Assembly: GCA_033283165.1 (NCBI GenBank)
Contig: JAWMQL010000005.1
Span: 1-64,000, forward strand
DNA from: JAWMQL01 sp033283165
GTDB lineage: Bacteria; Pseudomonadota; Gammaproteobacteria; Pseudomonadales; Halieaceae
Reading direction: 5' to 3'
Length of the DNA stretch: 64,000 nt
The notes beneath the pieces are model-generated. The model searched no databases. It was given only the letters and a program-made list of their open reading frames with translations, and had not been told where the DNA came from. The position numbers and the translations under genes are program-made. This document shows positions 27,888 through 36,449 of the stretch, one piece after another. The first letter of the stretch is position 1; every line of letters begins with the position of its first letter.

Positions 27888-28180
27888 CAGTTACCCAGTG
27901 GCGGGTACAACCGGCGCCAATGGTTCCAAAACGCAAGTTGCGCGAGTCCACGCCAGCCTCCAGGTACACCTCCACCGACTCCGCAAATCCGAGTTCGAAC
28001 CTTCTAAGTGTGCGTGAAGTAAATTGGTCGAGCGAGGTGCGCTTGCATTGATGTGGCGGCGATCGCCAAGTGCTAGCTGATCGTTCGATGAGGTTTTCTG
28101 CGTGCTAAAATCTGCATGCCAAATAGTGTGCGGACCGATTTTGAAGCTACAAGTTTAGAATTGGACGGGTGTTACACCTT

Positions 28181-28519
28181 CTAAAAATTGGAGTGACATC
28201 TGGTAATAGCACTTCCATTTGGAGTCAGCACCTGCTCCCAGCGCGTGTCGCCTTTGCAAGTAAATCCCGTGTTAGCAAAATTGTATACCAACCGTTCGCC
28301 CGTATCGTTGAAGACACCACTACTCCTGCAAGTAATTTTTATATTCCCCTCTTCACTGTTGGCATACACTTTCATGTCCGAGTCCGACAGGAAACGAATT
28401 CCATTCGAATCAAACTGAATGCATCCGGTGTCGTGAAGGACGTCTGCCGGCTCTGCGTAGGCTAATGAGGTCGAACAAGCTGAAGCCGTAACCAGAACTA
28501 GACCCATAATTTTTTTCAT
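28181..28519 (-). CDS. Small secreted cysteine-containing protein
   Basis: 112 residues. It has a signal peptide (MKKIMGLVLVTASACSTSLAYA) with a predicted cut after AYA; a cysteine at 15 within ASAC could instead be read as a lipobox. The mature part of about 90 residues has four cysteines (GCIQ, TCRS, TCKG, RCHS), enough for two disulfides. A good AAAGGA ribosome binding site lies before the ATG. Low GC compared with neighbours. No family recognised; the location implies a periplasmic or extracellular role. Confidence 0.68.
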   Translation of the reverse strand: MKKIMGLVLVTASACSTSLAYAEPADVLHDTGCIQFDSNGIRFLSDSDMKVYANSEEGNIKITCRSSGVFNDTGERLVYNFANTGFTCKGDTRWEQVLTPNGSAITRCHSNF

Positions 28520-28715
28520 AATGATATTCCTTTCGTCAACATCATATCGATAATCGTTTAGTTTTCATCATCAACTGTAATAATGTGAAAGTACCTCCCT
28601 GCCCCAAATCCCGAATTGCGAAACCACCGCGCTCCAGGCACTAAAAACATGCTTATCGGTGACTGAAGCTGCCTTGGCAGAGGATTCAATACCTGCAGAC
28701 TCAATAGAGATTCAG

Positions 28716-28883
28716 CTAGCAGTTGCCTTTCTTGGCTTGCCCTGGAGGACAGAAATCCCCTGCACCGTCTTTGGTACTGGCTTCTATCTCCACGCCGGCT
28801 ACTGCACCTTTGACCTGGTGTAACTCGCACCCGGTTGCCAGTGTGAAAAATACGGTCAGGGCCAGCATCAGAAGTGTACGCAT
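28716..28883 (-). CDS. Very small lipoprotein
   Basis: 55 residues from the ATG at 28883, which has GGGGAAG at proper distance. It has a short signal peptide ending LATGC (lipobox), leaving a mature chain of about 36 residues that ends with two cysteines (FCPPGQAKKGNC). Similar tiny lipoproteins with a terminal Cys pair are often left unannotated. No function inferred. Confidence 0.6.
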   Translation of the reverse strand: MRTLLMLALTVFFTLATGCELHQVKGAVAGVEIEASTKDGAGDFCPPGQAKKGNC

Positions 28884-29137
28884 TGACTTCCCCACGTAGT
28901 GGTAGCACATACCCTGCAGGCTAGTCTCAACGCGTGACCTAGGCTAATGACTTTTTATGATATCGAGAAATAACCTATCGCTATGGCTTTACGCCTTACA
29001 ACTCCACGTAAGGTACTGATGGCAAAAGCTGCGGACGAACGCTATTGGATCAAGCCACCGGCGCTCTTCCAGCTATCCATGTATCGTGAACTGGAAATCG
29101 TGTGGTGGTCCCATGGACCGCCTGATGAAAGATTCGA

Positions 29138-30271
29138 TCAAGCTGGCTTAAAGAAATGCAGGATATCCTCCCGCATCGCCATTGCGTCGCGATAACCCAT
29201 GATGATCAGTTCCTGGCAGAACGTTGATTCGAACAGCAGGTAACTGGCCAGGCTGGCGCCGCCGCCACGTCCCGTTGCGCCGGTGATCTTCATGGCAGCT
29301 CGCATAGCGCGCGGCAGATCGCCCACATGCCTGGCGGCGATTTCGTCAAAGGGAGTACTGGGATATATGACAAGCAGATCCAGGTTACGCATTTCGCAAT
29401 ATACCTTGCCGGGATTCTCGTTGTGCACAAGGCCGAGTAGTTCGTTGACCTTTACCAGGGTATCCAGGTCGTGGTCCAGGCTGTCGATGAAAGCACTATT
29501 GAACACATGGCCTATCATCTGCGCGAGTGACGGGGAATGTGTTACCTGGCGTCGTTTTGGCACTTGACTGGGCTTGCCACTTACGCCGATGACCAGTATG
29601 CGGTCAGCCCCGAGTCGGATCACGGGACTGATCGGGGCGAGTTGCCTGAGTGCGCCGTCGCCGAAGTATTCGCGGCTGACCTTTACCGGGGGCAGTATGG
29701 TGGGAATTGCCGAGGACGCTAACAGGTGGTCGACGCCGAGTACTGTCGGCACCCCGACCCGTCTCCCCTGCCTCCACTTGGTCATCTCCGGGCGGCCCTG
29801 AAAGAACGTCACGCTCTCGCCCGATGTGAAGCCCGAGGCGGTAACGCCCACAGCATCGAGGTATCCCTTGTCGATGCGATCCTGAATGTTACGGAAGTTA
29901 ATAGTATGTGTCAGCAGTTCCCGAAGTGGGTCATTGTTCAGCAGAGCCAGGGGTCGATCCCGGCCAATTCCCTGGTTGAACAGGGAACCCAGCATTCGTC
30001 CCACCCCGGCGAGCAGGTCCCCGGCACCGGATTTGTACACGGCGTTTACATGCAATGAACGCCATATCTTCTCCACCTTTTTTACCGCCAGTCGGAAATT
30101 ATTGGCAGAAGCAGCGAGAGCCACCGCGTTGATGGCCCCAGCCGACGTGCCACTGATTACAGAAAAGGGGTTTTGGGCATTTTTCTCGTGCAGATCGGCT
30201 ATCGCCTTGAGGACGCCGACCTGATAGGCTCCTCGCGCTCCGCCGCCGGACATTACCAGTGCTGGTTTCAT
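29138..30271 (-). CDS. Patatin-like phospholipase
   Basis: 377 residues. All patatin elements are visible: the oxyanion glycine stretch MSGGGARGAYQVGVLK at the N-terminus, the nucleophile elbow GTSAG (near residue 43) and the catalytic aspartate in YFGDGALRQLAPISP. It hydrolyses acyl esters of phospholipids or lipids, probably in the cytosol or at the inner membrane face because no signal peptide is present. It resembles the RssA/YchK-like branch but is about 80 residues longer at the C-terminus. Single gene. Confidence 0.88.
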   Translation of the reverse strand: MKPALVMSGGGARGAYQVGVLKAIADLHEKNAQNPFSVISGTSAGAINAVALAASANNFRLAVKKVEKIWRSLHVNAVYKSGAGDLLAGVGRMLGSLFNQGIGRDRPLALLNNDPLRELLTHTINFRNIQDRIDKGYLDAVGVTASGFTSGESVTFFQGRPEMTKWRQGRRVGVPTVLGVDHLLASSAIPTILPPVKVSREYFGDGALRQLAPISPVIRLGADRILVIGVSGKPSQVPKRRQVTHSPSLAQMIGHVFNSAFIDSLDHDLDTLVKVNELLGLVHNENPGKVYCEMRNLDLLVIYPSTPFDEIAARHVGDLPRAMRAAMKITGATGRGGGASLASYLLFESTFCQELIIMGYRDAMAMREDILHFFKPA

Positions 30272-30367
30272 TGATTTGATCTGGCTGTGCCGCCCCGCGT
30301 ATTTTTGTCAAAAATCCCTCGCCTTCTTAGGCTACTCCTGACCAAGGCCCGAATCCAACAATAACCT

Positions 30368-30505
30368 CCACCTCAGGCCCTTGTATATCCAAATGGAGCA
30401 AATCCAGACGAGAAGGGCTGAACTCCCTGATCAGAGTCGACGCCCTGTGCCTGTGGATTAGGATATCAACGACGCCACTGTTTTCTGTGACAAAATTGTT
30501 CGAAT
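30368..30505 (-). pseudogene. Decayed fragment of an FkbM-type methyltransferase
   Basis: The minus strand encodes NNFVTENSGVVDI, then RASTLIREFSPSRLDLL and HLDIQG in frame. These are nearly the same residues as 155-197 of the FkbM protein at 48112-49140, except for a three-residue insertion (HRH). Similarity ends abruptly on both sides: stops flank it, and no start or C-terminal half remains. It is therefore a relic of a related gene or a partial duplication, sitting between the patatin and decarboxylase genes. Confidence 0.75.
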
Positions 30506-30562
30506 CAATGCAGACCGTTCAGTTCCCGGCATGGCTCCCCACCACGGCGGGGAGGCGGACAT

Positions 30563-31813
30563 TCAGCTGTATCTGATATCACCCGCCACCCGTTCACCAC
30601 CTGCCAGGAGATTCTCTGTCACCTCGGTGAGGTCGGTTAAAAACAGGTCTGCGATCTCCCTGGTAAATGCCGCATCCAGGCAAATAGTAATCGCTTCAGG
30701 CTCCTGCAGGCCCAAAAGTATCCAGCCTTTCTCGGACACGCCGCCATAAATGGCCTGAGTCGGCACTTTCTCAGAGTGGAAATGCATCGGCAACACATCG
30801 GTGTCCCATACCTTCAGCCCTTCCAACGACTCGATCCGGGTCTTCAAGTACGCCTTCAATTCAAGGACCTGCCGGGCGAGGCGGAGATAGCCCTCCTCTC
30901 CAAGGTAATTCATGACAGACCATGCAGCGAAAATCGGGCCAGCAGATCGCGACACTGAAAAGCCTGCCAACTTGTATTGGCCAAGATAGGTGTCTTCTAT
31001 GGTCACGTAGTGATACTTCTGGTAACCAGATTTACGCCAGTAGATGGTTGACGCTGGCTTCGGCGCGTAGCCATATTTGTGCAGGTCAGCAGAGATAGAC
31101 CGTACCCCGGGGACGCGAAAATCCCAGGGGGTTAACTCCACCCCCAGCTTTTCAAAAAAAGGGGAAATGTAACCACCCACACAGGCGTCCACATGCAACC
31201 AGAGATTATGCTCTTCAGCCAATTCTCCGATGCCAGGAATCGGATCTATGTTTGCAAAGTGCCAGGACGGTGCTGATGCAGCGAGCATAATTGTCTGCTC
31301 GTTGATGGCCTCCTTCAGGGAGTCAACAACCCCCCTGCCTTCAGCATCAACAGGTGTGGTGATGATCTCTAATCCCAAATAGCGGGCGCCCTTATGGAAC
31401 GAAGGGTGGATCGTATGGGGGGCAACTATATTTGGTCGATCAATGTGCGGATACGTCTCCCGGGCCCAATTACGTGCAGCATGAATCGCCGAAAAGTTGC
31501 TTTCAGTTCCGCCACTGGTGAAATTTCCCGTAGAGGTTTCTTCCGGGTGTAACAAGCTAACACCCATCGACAGCACCTCCTGTTCAATAGTCTGCATGTA
31601 GGGCGCATAGAGCGAGAAGAACCCATTGTCGGTCATGAACCTCATGAAGGTTCGCTTGCCGAGTTCCTGCACTTCCACCGGACCCCGAAAAGCCCTGGCA
31701 AAATGTGCGTAGGGTTCCGGCACAACCAGGGTATCCAGGTGGGATTCAATTTCGTCGATGGACATGCCCTGCGCGGGCAGCTTCTTTTCTAATCGAAGGT
31801 CGCTGGCTTCCAT
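30563..31813 (-). CDS. PLP-dependent group II decarboxylase / sphingosine-phosphate-lyase-like
   Basis: 416 residues, fold type I PLP enzyme. The cofactor lysine lies in SISADLHKYGYAPKPAS. The aspartate that contacts the pyridine ring is in LWLHVDACVGG, and the phosphate-binding SGGTESN is near residue 100. The shape fits the glutamate/tyrosine decarboxylase superfamily, especially its S1P-lyase-like branch (GYAPKPASTIYWR). GGAG precedes the ATG. The 300-base upstream interval holds an AT-rich palindrome and a TATAAT box, and a TetR gene follows beyond it, so repression by that TetR protein is plausible. Confidence 0.83.
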   Translation of the reverse strand: MEASDLRLEKKLPAQGMSIDEIESHLDTLVVPEPYAHFARAFRGPVEVQELGKRTFMRFMTDNGFFSLYAPYMQTIEQEVLSMGVSLLHPEETSTGNFTSGGTESNFSAIHAARNWARETYPHIDRPNIVAPHTIHPSFHKGARYLGLEIITTPVDAEGRGVVDSLKEAINEQTIMLAASAPSWHFANIDPIPGIGELAEEHNLWLHVDACVGGYISPFFEKLGVELTPWDFRVPGVRSISADLHKYGYAPKPASTIYWRKSGYQKYHYVTIEDTYLGQYKLAGFSVSRSAGPIFAAWSVMNYLGEEGYLRLARQVLELKAYLKTRIESLEGLKVWDTDVLPMHFHSEKVPTQAIYGGVSEKGWILLGLQEPEAITICLDAAFTREIADLFLTDLTEVTENLLAGGERVAGDIRYS

Positions 31814-31889
31814 AATGGGCTCCTGTAATGCGCAAATACCCTTGTGGTTGACTTAACCCCACCACAGTAATTATAGATCGAAACTCTAT

Positions 31890-31904
31890 TCTATAATTTA
31901 TAGA
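31890..31904. promoter_or_regulatory. Perfect 15-base palindrome, candidate TetR operator
   Basis: TCTATAATTTATAGA, seven-base arms around a central T. It lies about 15-30 bases upstream of a TATAAT box (minus strand, 31870-31875) serving the decarboxylase gene, so it overlaps the -35 area. A further TATAGA/TCTAT half-site pair lies between the two. Position and symmetry fit a TetR-family operator, and the tetR gene at 32112 is the next gene upstream. Confidence 0.45.
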
Positions 31905-32111
31905 TGATTAACATTTTCTATAAATATTCCCCCTGTTGAAAATCTACTCACATAGTGACTCCACCCTGACGGGGCCTGGCTTGTGTGGCTCTGCGTCAGG
32001 AAAAGTGGGTTGCGAATAGGAAAACAGAGAGCAGTCCGGTAGCGTATGGAAGCTTTTTATTGGCCAGGGAAAAGGTCAGGGTCTCTGGCTTTGGGCCGGT
32101 CTACGCTTCCT

Positions 32112-32777
32112 TCAGGGTAACGCCCTGATCGCGTCGATAACGAAGCCAATCAAGCGATCCATGTTGCCCCGCATTTCCTCAAATGACTCCCATTGGCCAG
32201 ATACGTAAGAAATGAACTCTTGATTAAAAATGCTGAAGAGGACTTTTGTTGCATCTTCCAGGTTGACCTCGGGGCGTATATTACCGAGCTTCTGGTGGGC
32301 AGCGAGTAACGTTTGCATGCCGGCGCGAACCTGACGCTCTGATTCAATTGCTATGGCGTCCAATTCTGGCGAGGCCGCCAATCCTGGTCCCATCACCTGC
32401 AGCAAGACATCGGTCGCTTGCCAGGAATCTTCCAGTTGGTAGTAAATCTGAATCAACAGCAGTATGTCGTGCAGCGGGTCTACACGCTCGGCAGCCAGGA
32501 GCTCTTCACTCTGCCGAAAGAGCTCTCTAAAGTCCTCATCCAGCACAGCCGCCAGTAGTCCAAGCTTGGTGCCAAAATAGTTGTGGACCGTCGCGATGCC
32601 AACCTCCGCTGTTTCCGCGATTTCATCGAGGCGCGTAGAGGAATAGCCTTTGCTATTGAAGAGTAAACGTGCCGAATCAATGACATGAATTCGACGTTTT
32701 TGTTTATTGCGCTCTCGAAGGCTCAATTGGCTTGCTGAGGGATTCACCTGACCTGCGACTTCTCGGAATTTATCCAT
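32112..32777 (-). CDS. TetR/AcrR family transcriptional regulator
   Basis: 221 residues. The N-terminal helix-turn-helix is typical: RRIHVIDSARLLFNSKGYSSTRLDEIAETAEVGIATVHNYFGTKLGLL, residues about 28-76. The C-terminal helical ligand domain is unspecific in sequence. It likely represses its own gene and/or the PLP decarboxylase downstream on the same strand, between which the AT-rich palindrome lies. The inducer is unknown. Confidence 0.87.
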   Translation of the reverse strand: MDKFREVAGQVNPSASQLSLRERNKQKRRIHVIDSARLLFNSKGYSSTRLDEIAETAEVGIATVHNYFGTKLGLLAAVLDEDFRELFRQSEELLAAERVDPLHDILLLIQIYYQLEDSWQATDVLLQVMGPGLAASPELDAIAIESERQVRAGMQTLLAAHQKLGNIRPEVNLEDATKVLFSIFNQEFISYVSGQWESFEEMRGNMDRLIGFVIDAIRALP

Positions 32778-32928
32778 TATTCAGGATCAATACTGCGAGT
32801 TTATAGCAAACGATATTGATCTACATGTTTTCTTTCCGCCGAGAGCATGCGGCTGCTGCCACGCACGTCGTTTCACAGGCGTACGGCCTTCTCTTTGCCT
32901 CGACGAAGCCGACGGATCCCGGCTAATG

Positions 32929-34017
32929 TCAACTCACCTTCACGACCAGTTTCCCGAAGTTGGCTCCCTGGAATAACCCAAGAAATGCACCGGGGGCATT
33001 TGGCAATCCCTCGACGACATCCTCCCGGTAGTGAATCTTGCCTTCCGCCAACCACTGCGAAACGTCTCTCACGAAATCAGGGATACGATGCTGGTGGTCC
33101 GACACAATGAAACCCTGCATCCTGATCCGCTTCTGGAGAATCACGCTTTGCAACAGGGACATTCGGTCCGGTCCGGGGGGCAACTCGGTCTGGTTGTAGT
33201 GAGCAATCAGACCGCAGACCGGCACTCTGGCGAAGACATTTAACAAGGGCATCACCGCTTCCCAGGAGGAACCGCCGACGTTTTCAAAGTAGACATCGAT
33301 ACCATTCGGGCAGTGCGAAGCCAGTTGCTCCGCCATATCGTCGTCGTAATGACTGACGCAGGCATCGTAGCCAAGGGTATCTACGGCGTATTGACACTTT
33401 TCCCGGGCGCCGGCAATACCGACCACGCGGCAGCCTTTGATCCTGGCTATCTGGCCCACAACCGAGCCCACTGCGCCGGTTGACGCTGCCAGCACTACCG
33501 TTTCACCGGGTTTTGGTTGCCCCAAATCGAACAGACCCACGTAGGCGGTAAGGCCGGGCATACCCAGAACCCCCAGCCCATAGGAGGGTGGCTGTATCCT
33601 CGGGTCCAGCAAGCTGACACCGGTACCGTCCGTCAGGGCATACTCCTGCCAGCCGGAGAACGCGCTAACCAGTTTTCCTTCGGGCAGGCTCTCATTGCGG
33701 GATTTCACCACGCGGCTGATGGTACCGCCCACCATAACGTCATCCACCTTGACGCTCTCTGCATAGCTGGGACCAGCGGACATGCGACCACGCATGTAGG
33801 GGTCGAGTGACAGATACATTGTTTGCAGGAGCGCCTGGCCCGCTACGGGCTCCGGAATGGCCTGCTGCTCCAGGCGAAAATTTTCCAGCGTAGGTTTGCC
33901 TCGCGGGCGGGAAGCCAACACTATCCGCCGATTAACCGCCTCGCCAGCGAATAGCGTCGGTGCGAACGCCAGGGTGCCAATGGCTGCTGTCGAAAATTCC
34001 CTTCGAGTGATAGGCAT
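32929..34017 (-). CDS. Zinc-free MDR NADPH oxidoreductase with Tat-type signal
   Basis: 362 residues. Residues 26-362 form a medium-chain reductase of the leukotriene B4 dehydrogenase/CurA type: LSLDPYMRGRM, the AASTGAVGSVVGQIARIKG nucleotide site and VYFENVGG. These enzymes reduce enones with NADPH. The N-terminal 25 residues (TRREFS, then a hydrophobic run to FAGEA) form a textbook twin-arginine signal, odd for an NADPH-dependent enzyme because NADPH is not expected in the periplasm. GGAGAA precedes the ATG. It may be a cytosolic enzyme with an accidental leader, or an exported one with a bound cofactor. Confidence 0.84.
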   Translation of the reverse strand: MPITRREFSTAAIGTLAFAPTLFAGEAVNRRIVLASRPRGKPTLENFRLEQQAIPEPVAGQALLQTMYLSLDPYMRGRMSAGPSYAESVKVDDVMVGGTISRVVKSRNESLPEGKLVSAFSGWQEYALTDGTGVSLLDPRIQPPSYGLGVLGMPGLTAYVGLFDLGQPKPGETVVLAASTGAVGSVVGQIARIKGCRVVGIAGAREKCQYAVDTLGYDACVSHYDDDMAEQLASHCPNGIDVYFENVGGSSWEAVMPLLNVFARVPVCGLIAHYNQTELPPGPDRMSLLQSVILQKRIRMQGFIVSDHQHRIPDFVRDVSQWLAEGKIHYREDVVEGLPNAPGAFLGLFQGANFGKLVVKVS

Positions 34018-34191
34018 TAGTCATTCTCCTGTAGAGAGCCAGTGTTGAGGGTACAGATAAGCGTAGTTCAGGTTGAACAAATGTGAGACCGCAACGTGAG
34101 TTCTCAGGAACCGTCGCCTTCGCGTGGCAGATTCAAACGCCACGCCCGTCGTTTATGTTGACGAGAACTTCACCAGCGATGAAGATGCAGC

Positions 34192-34911
34192 ATGACTCCA
34201 AAGACGGTTAATCAAAGGTCAGTCCATACATTGTCTACTCGCCAGTGGGTTGGATTGATTGTTGTTTATCTCTCTATTCCACTGGTTTTATTTCTATGCG
34301 GTGGGGACCTCAGTTGGTGGCAGGCGTGGCTGTATTCCCTACTGATCTTAGCCGCCGGCATAGGGGGGCGGATTTGGGTGGAGCAGCGGCATCCCGGTTT
34401 ATTGGCCGAACGGCAAAGCATCGAGAACATCAAATGCGCAAAAGCCTGGGACAAAGTACTTGCTCCGCTAATGGCGCTGAGTTTGGCGTATCCGATGGTA
34501 ATAATAGCAGGGCTGGATCACCGCTATGGTTGGTCTCCCTTGTTTCCGCTATGGCTCATCATGATCGGCTTCATCTTGATCACACTCGGGTACACATTCG
34601 CTGCCTGGGCATTGGCAGAGAACCGCTTTTTCTACACCTTGGTGCAAATTCGGTTAGAGCAAGGGCATGCGGTGTGTGACAGTGGTCCGTACCGGATTGT
34701 TCGGCACCCCGGTTACGCTGGAAATGTCTTGCCGCTGCTGGGTATGGCGTTTGCCTTCAGCTCGGTCTGGATACTTATTCCCGCTGCTGTGGCGCTGATC
34801 ATAACGGTGATCAGAACCGCGTTGGAGGATCAGGCTCTCCAGGATGAATTGCCGGGTTATAGAGCCTATGCGCGGCGTGTGCGTTATCGGTTGATTCCCG
34901 GTATATACTGA
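34192..34911 (+). CDS. Isoprenylcysteine carboxyl methyltransferase (ICMT) family membrane protein
   Basis: 239 residues, about five membrane helices. The C-terminal signature is that of ICMT/phospholipid methyltransferases: AENRFFYTLVQIR, then DSGPYRIVRHPGYAGN and the closing EDQALQDELPGYRAYARRVRYRLIPG. In bacteria these SAM-dependent enzymes methylate lipids or small molecules; prenylated protein is not expected. The next gene begins 19 bases on. Confidence 0.83.
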   Translation: MTPKTVNQRSVHTLSTRQWVGLIVVYLSIPLVLFLCGGDLSWWQAWLYSLLILAAGIGGRIWVEQRHPGLLAERQSIENIKCAKAWDKVLAPLMALSLAYPMVIIAGLDHRYGWSPLFPLWLIMIGFILITLGYTFAAWALAENRFFYTLVQIRLEQGHAVCDSGPYRIVRHPGYAGNVLPLLGMAFAFSSVWILIPAAVALIITVIRTALEDQALQDELPGYRAYARRVRYRLIPGIY

Positions 34912-34929
34912 GAGGCGATACTCGCCGTT

Positions 34930-35304
34930 ATGGACAGGACGTTTGCCGCTGTCCGGTCACAGACTCCCGACGATTGGCGAGCGATTCAGTTGGCCGAAGG
35001 GACAACTTTATCCTTCAGGCCGAGCGCTGATGAAAAATCAGATCTGCTTGAGATGCGAATCGCCAGCAATGAAGAGTTCATCGCCGATCTCAAGCCAGAC
35101 GGGCATGAGTATGTAGAACGCTGGACAGGAGAACTTACTATTTTGATCAGGGGGCCAATTGCTGTGGTATGGGGAGAGTATGAATTTTGGATGGATGGCG
35201 ATTTTTCCCACGGCGGTGTCGACTCTGCCGATCTGGTCAAAATAAATGGAGAATGGAAGGCGGCCAACTTCATGTGGACTGTGGAGAAAGAAGGCTGCCC
35301 ATGA
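34930..35304 (+). CDS. NTF2-like protein, probably N-terminally truncated
   Basis: 124 residues. The beta-rich C-terminal part (TGELTILIRGPIAVVWGEYEFW, SADLVKINGEWKAANFMWTVE) is the cone-shaped NTF2/SnoaL fold of about 150-residue exported relatives. Here the chain starts at MDRTFAAVRSQ, a point in the middle of the first helix of such proteins. No signal peptide or ribosome binding site lies upstream, so the 5' end seems lost. An IS6-like relic begins at its stop codon. It may be a pseudogene; the remaining frame is intact. Confidence 0.6.
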   Translation: MDRTFAAVRSQTPDDWRAIQLAEGTTLSFRPSADEKSDLLEMRIASNEEFIADLKPDGHEYVERWTGELTILIRGPIAVVWGEYEFWMDGDFSHGGVDSADLVKINGEWKAANFMWTVEKEGCP

Positions 35305-35418
35305 GCGAAGCGATAGTAGAGCCAGACAGCGTATGAAATGATATCGTGTGGCAACCGGTGTCATTCATAGGCATTCGTGGCTGAATTGTATCAATCCGGG
35401 CCAGTCAACTTGTCAGCA
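35303..35418 (-). mobile_element. Solo 5' end of an IS6-like element
   Basis: On the minus strand it begins with TGCTGACAAGTTGAC, close to the terminal repeats of the element at 4468-5133, and then encodes PHDIISYAVWLYYRF, the same residues as that element's transposase (PPDIISYAVWLYYRF). Base similarity runs about 110 bases and ends at the stop codon of the NTF2-like gene. The rest of the element is gone. Its inner edge lies about 30 bases upstream of the nadK start, so it may supply part of the nadK leader. Confidence 0.7.
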
Positions 35419-35449
35419 CCTGTACTCAGGTTTTGTGGAGGAAACTACA

Positions 35450-36214
35450 TTGACCAAAAAAATAGCATTTGTAGCCAGTCGTGGCCCGGACGCACAGGAA
35501 GCTCTGGATATTCTATCCCAGCGCTACGAGTCGGTCAGTCCGGAAGACGCCGACGTCATTGTCGCCCTGGGCGGCGACGGCTTCATGCTGGAGGCGATCC
35601 ACCGCAATTTGGCCCATAAGCTGCCCATATATGGCATGAACCGCGGAACCGTGGGCTTTCTGCTGAACTCTTTCGATGTAGATGATCTGCAAGGCCGGCT
35701 GGAGAATGCCCACGAGGAAAAACTGCGCCCTCTGCGCATGCGGGTAACCACCGATTCGGGTGTCCAGCAGGATTCCCACGCATACAATGAGGTCTCCCTG
35801 CTGCGACAGACCCGCCAGGCCGCTAATATTCGTGTGGCAGTGGACGGCAAAGTGCGCATTGACTGCCTGATGTGCGACGGTTGCCTGGTCGCGACCCCCG
35901 CCGGCAGTACCGCCTATAACCTGTCGGCTCACGGCCCCATTTTGCCGATTGGCTCGGGTGTGCTCGCCCTGACCCCAATCAGCGCCTTCCGTCCACGCCG
36001 ATGGAAGGGTGCGGTACTGCCCGAAGATACGCTGATCACCCTGACCATTCTCGACAACTACAAGCGGCCCGTCAGCGCAGTGGCTGATGCTCACGAGGTG
36101 CGCAACGTGGCGGAAGTGGAGGTAAGCGTGGATAAGGAAAGAGAGGTAACGCTACTGTTTGATTCTCACCACAATCTCGAAGAGCGCATTCTCAACGAGC
36201 AGTTTACCCCCTGA
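35450..36214 (+). CDS. nadK: NAD kinase
   Basis: 254 residues. It phosphorylates NAD to NADP with ATP or polyphosphate. The catalytic GGDG is at residues 41-44 (VALGGDGFML), with the substrate NE motif (HAYNEVSLLR) and the glycine-rich CDGCLVATPAGSTAYNLSAHGPILP. It starts with TTG, chosen because GGAGG lies eight bases before it and because the sequence begins TKKIAFVAS as in relatives. It belongs to the short NadK form seen in alphaproteobacteria and some marine gammaproteobacteria. It stands alone behind the IS relic. Confidence 0.93.
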   Translation: MTKKIAFVASRGPDAQEALDILSQRYESVSPEDADVIVALGGDGFMLEAIHRNLAHKLPIYGMNRGTVGFLLNSFDVDDLQGRLENAHEEKLRPLRMRVTTDSGVQQDSHAYNEVSLLRQTRQAANIRVAVDGKVRIDCLMCDGCLVATPAGSTAYNLSAHGPILPIGSGVLALTPISAFRPRRWKGAVLPEDTLITLTILDNYKRPVSAVADAHEVRNVAEVEVSVDKEREVTLLFDSHHNLEERILNEQFTP

Positions 36215-36449
36215 ATTTGTTTCCACTGCCGGGCAGGTATAACTGGCTCTAACATGCTGGAGAAGAGTTTCTCGATTAAGTTAGTCGTGACGCAAAACAC
36301 GTTTGCTCGGATTCTGGGGCAGCGTGGGTAACTATCAACGATGATTTACCTCAGTGACCTGGCATACAAAACAGGCCGCGTTAGGCGATGGGAAGGCAGA
36401 TTTCCCGATGGGACCGGATTATCTCCTGCTGTCAGTCAGTGTGTCGCTA

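Noticed and set aside
28058..28067. GGCGATCGCC palindrome
   Set aside because: Ten bases, common in GC-rich DNA, no positional link to a promoter.
28983..29195. Plus-strand frame of 70 codons between the small lipoprotein and patatin genes
   Set aside because: It runs into the patatin 3' end, with no ribosome binding site and no conserved feature.
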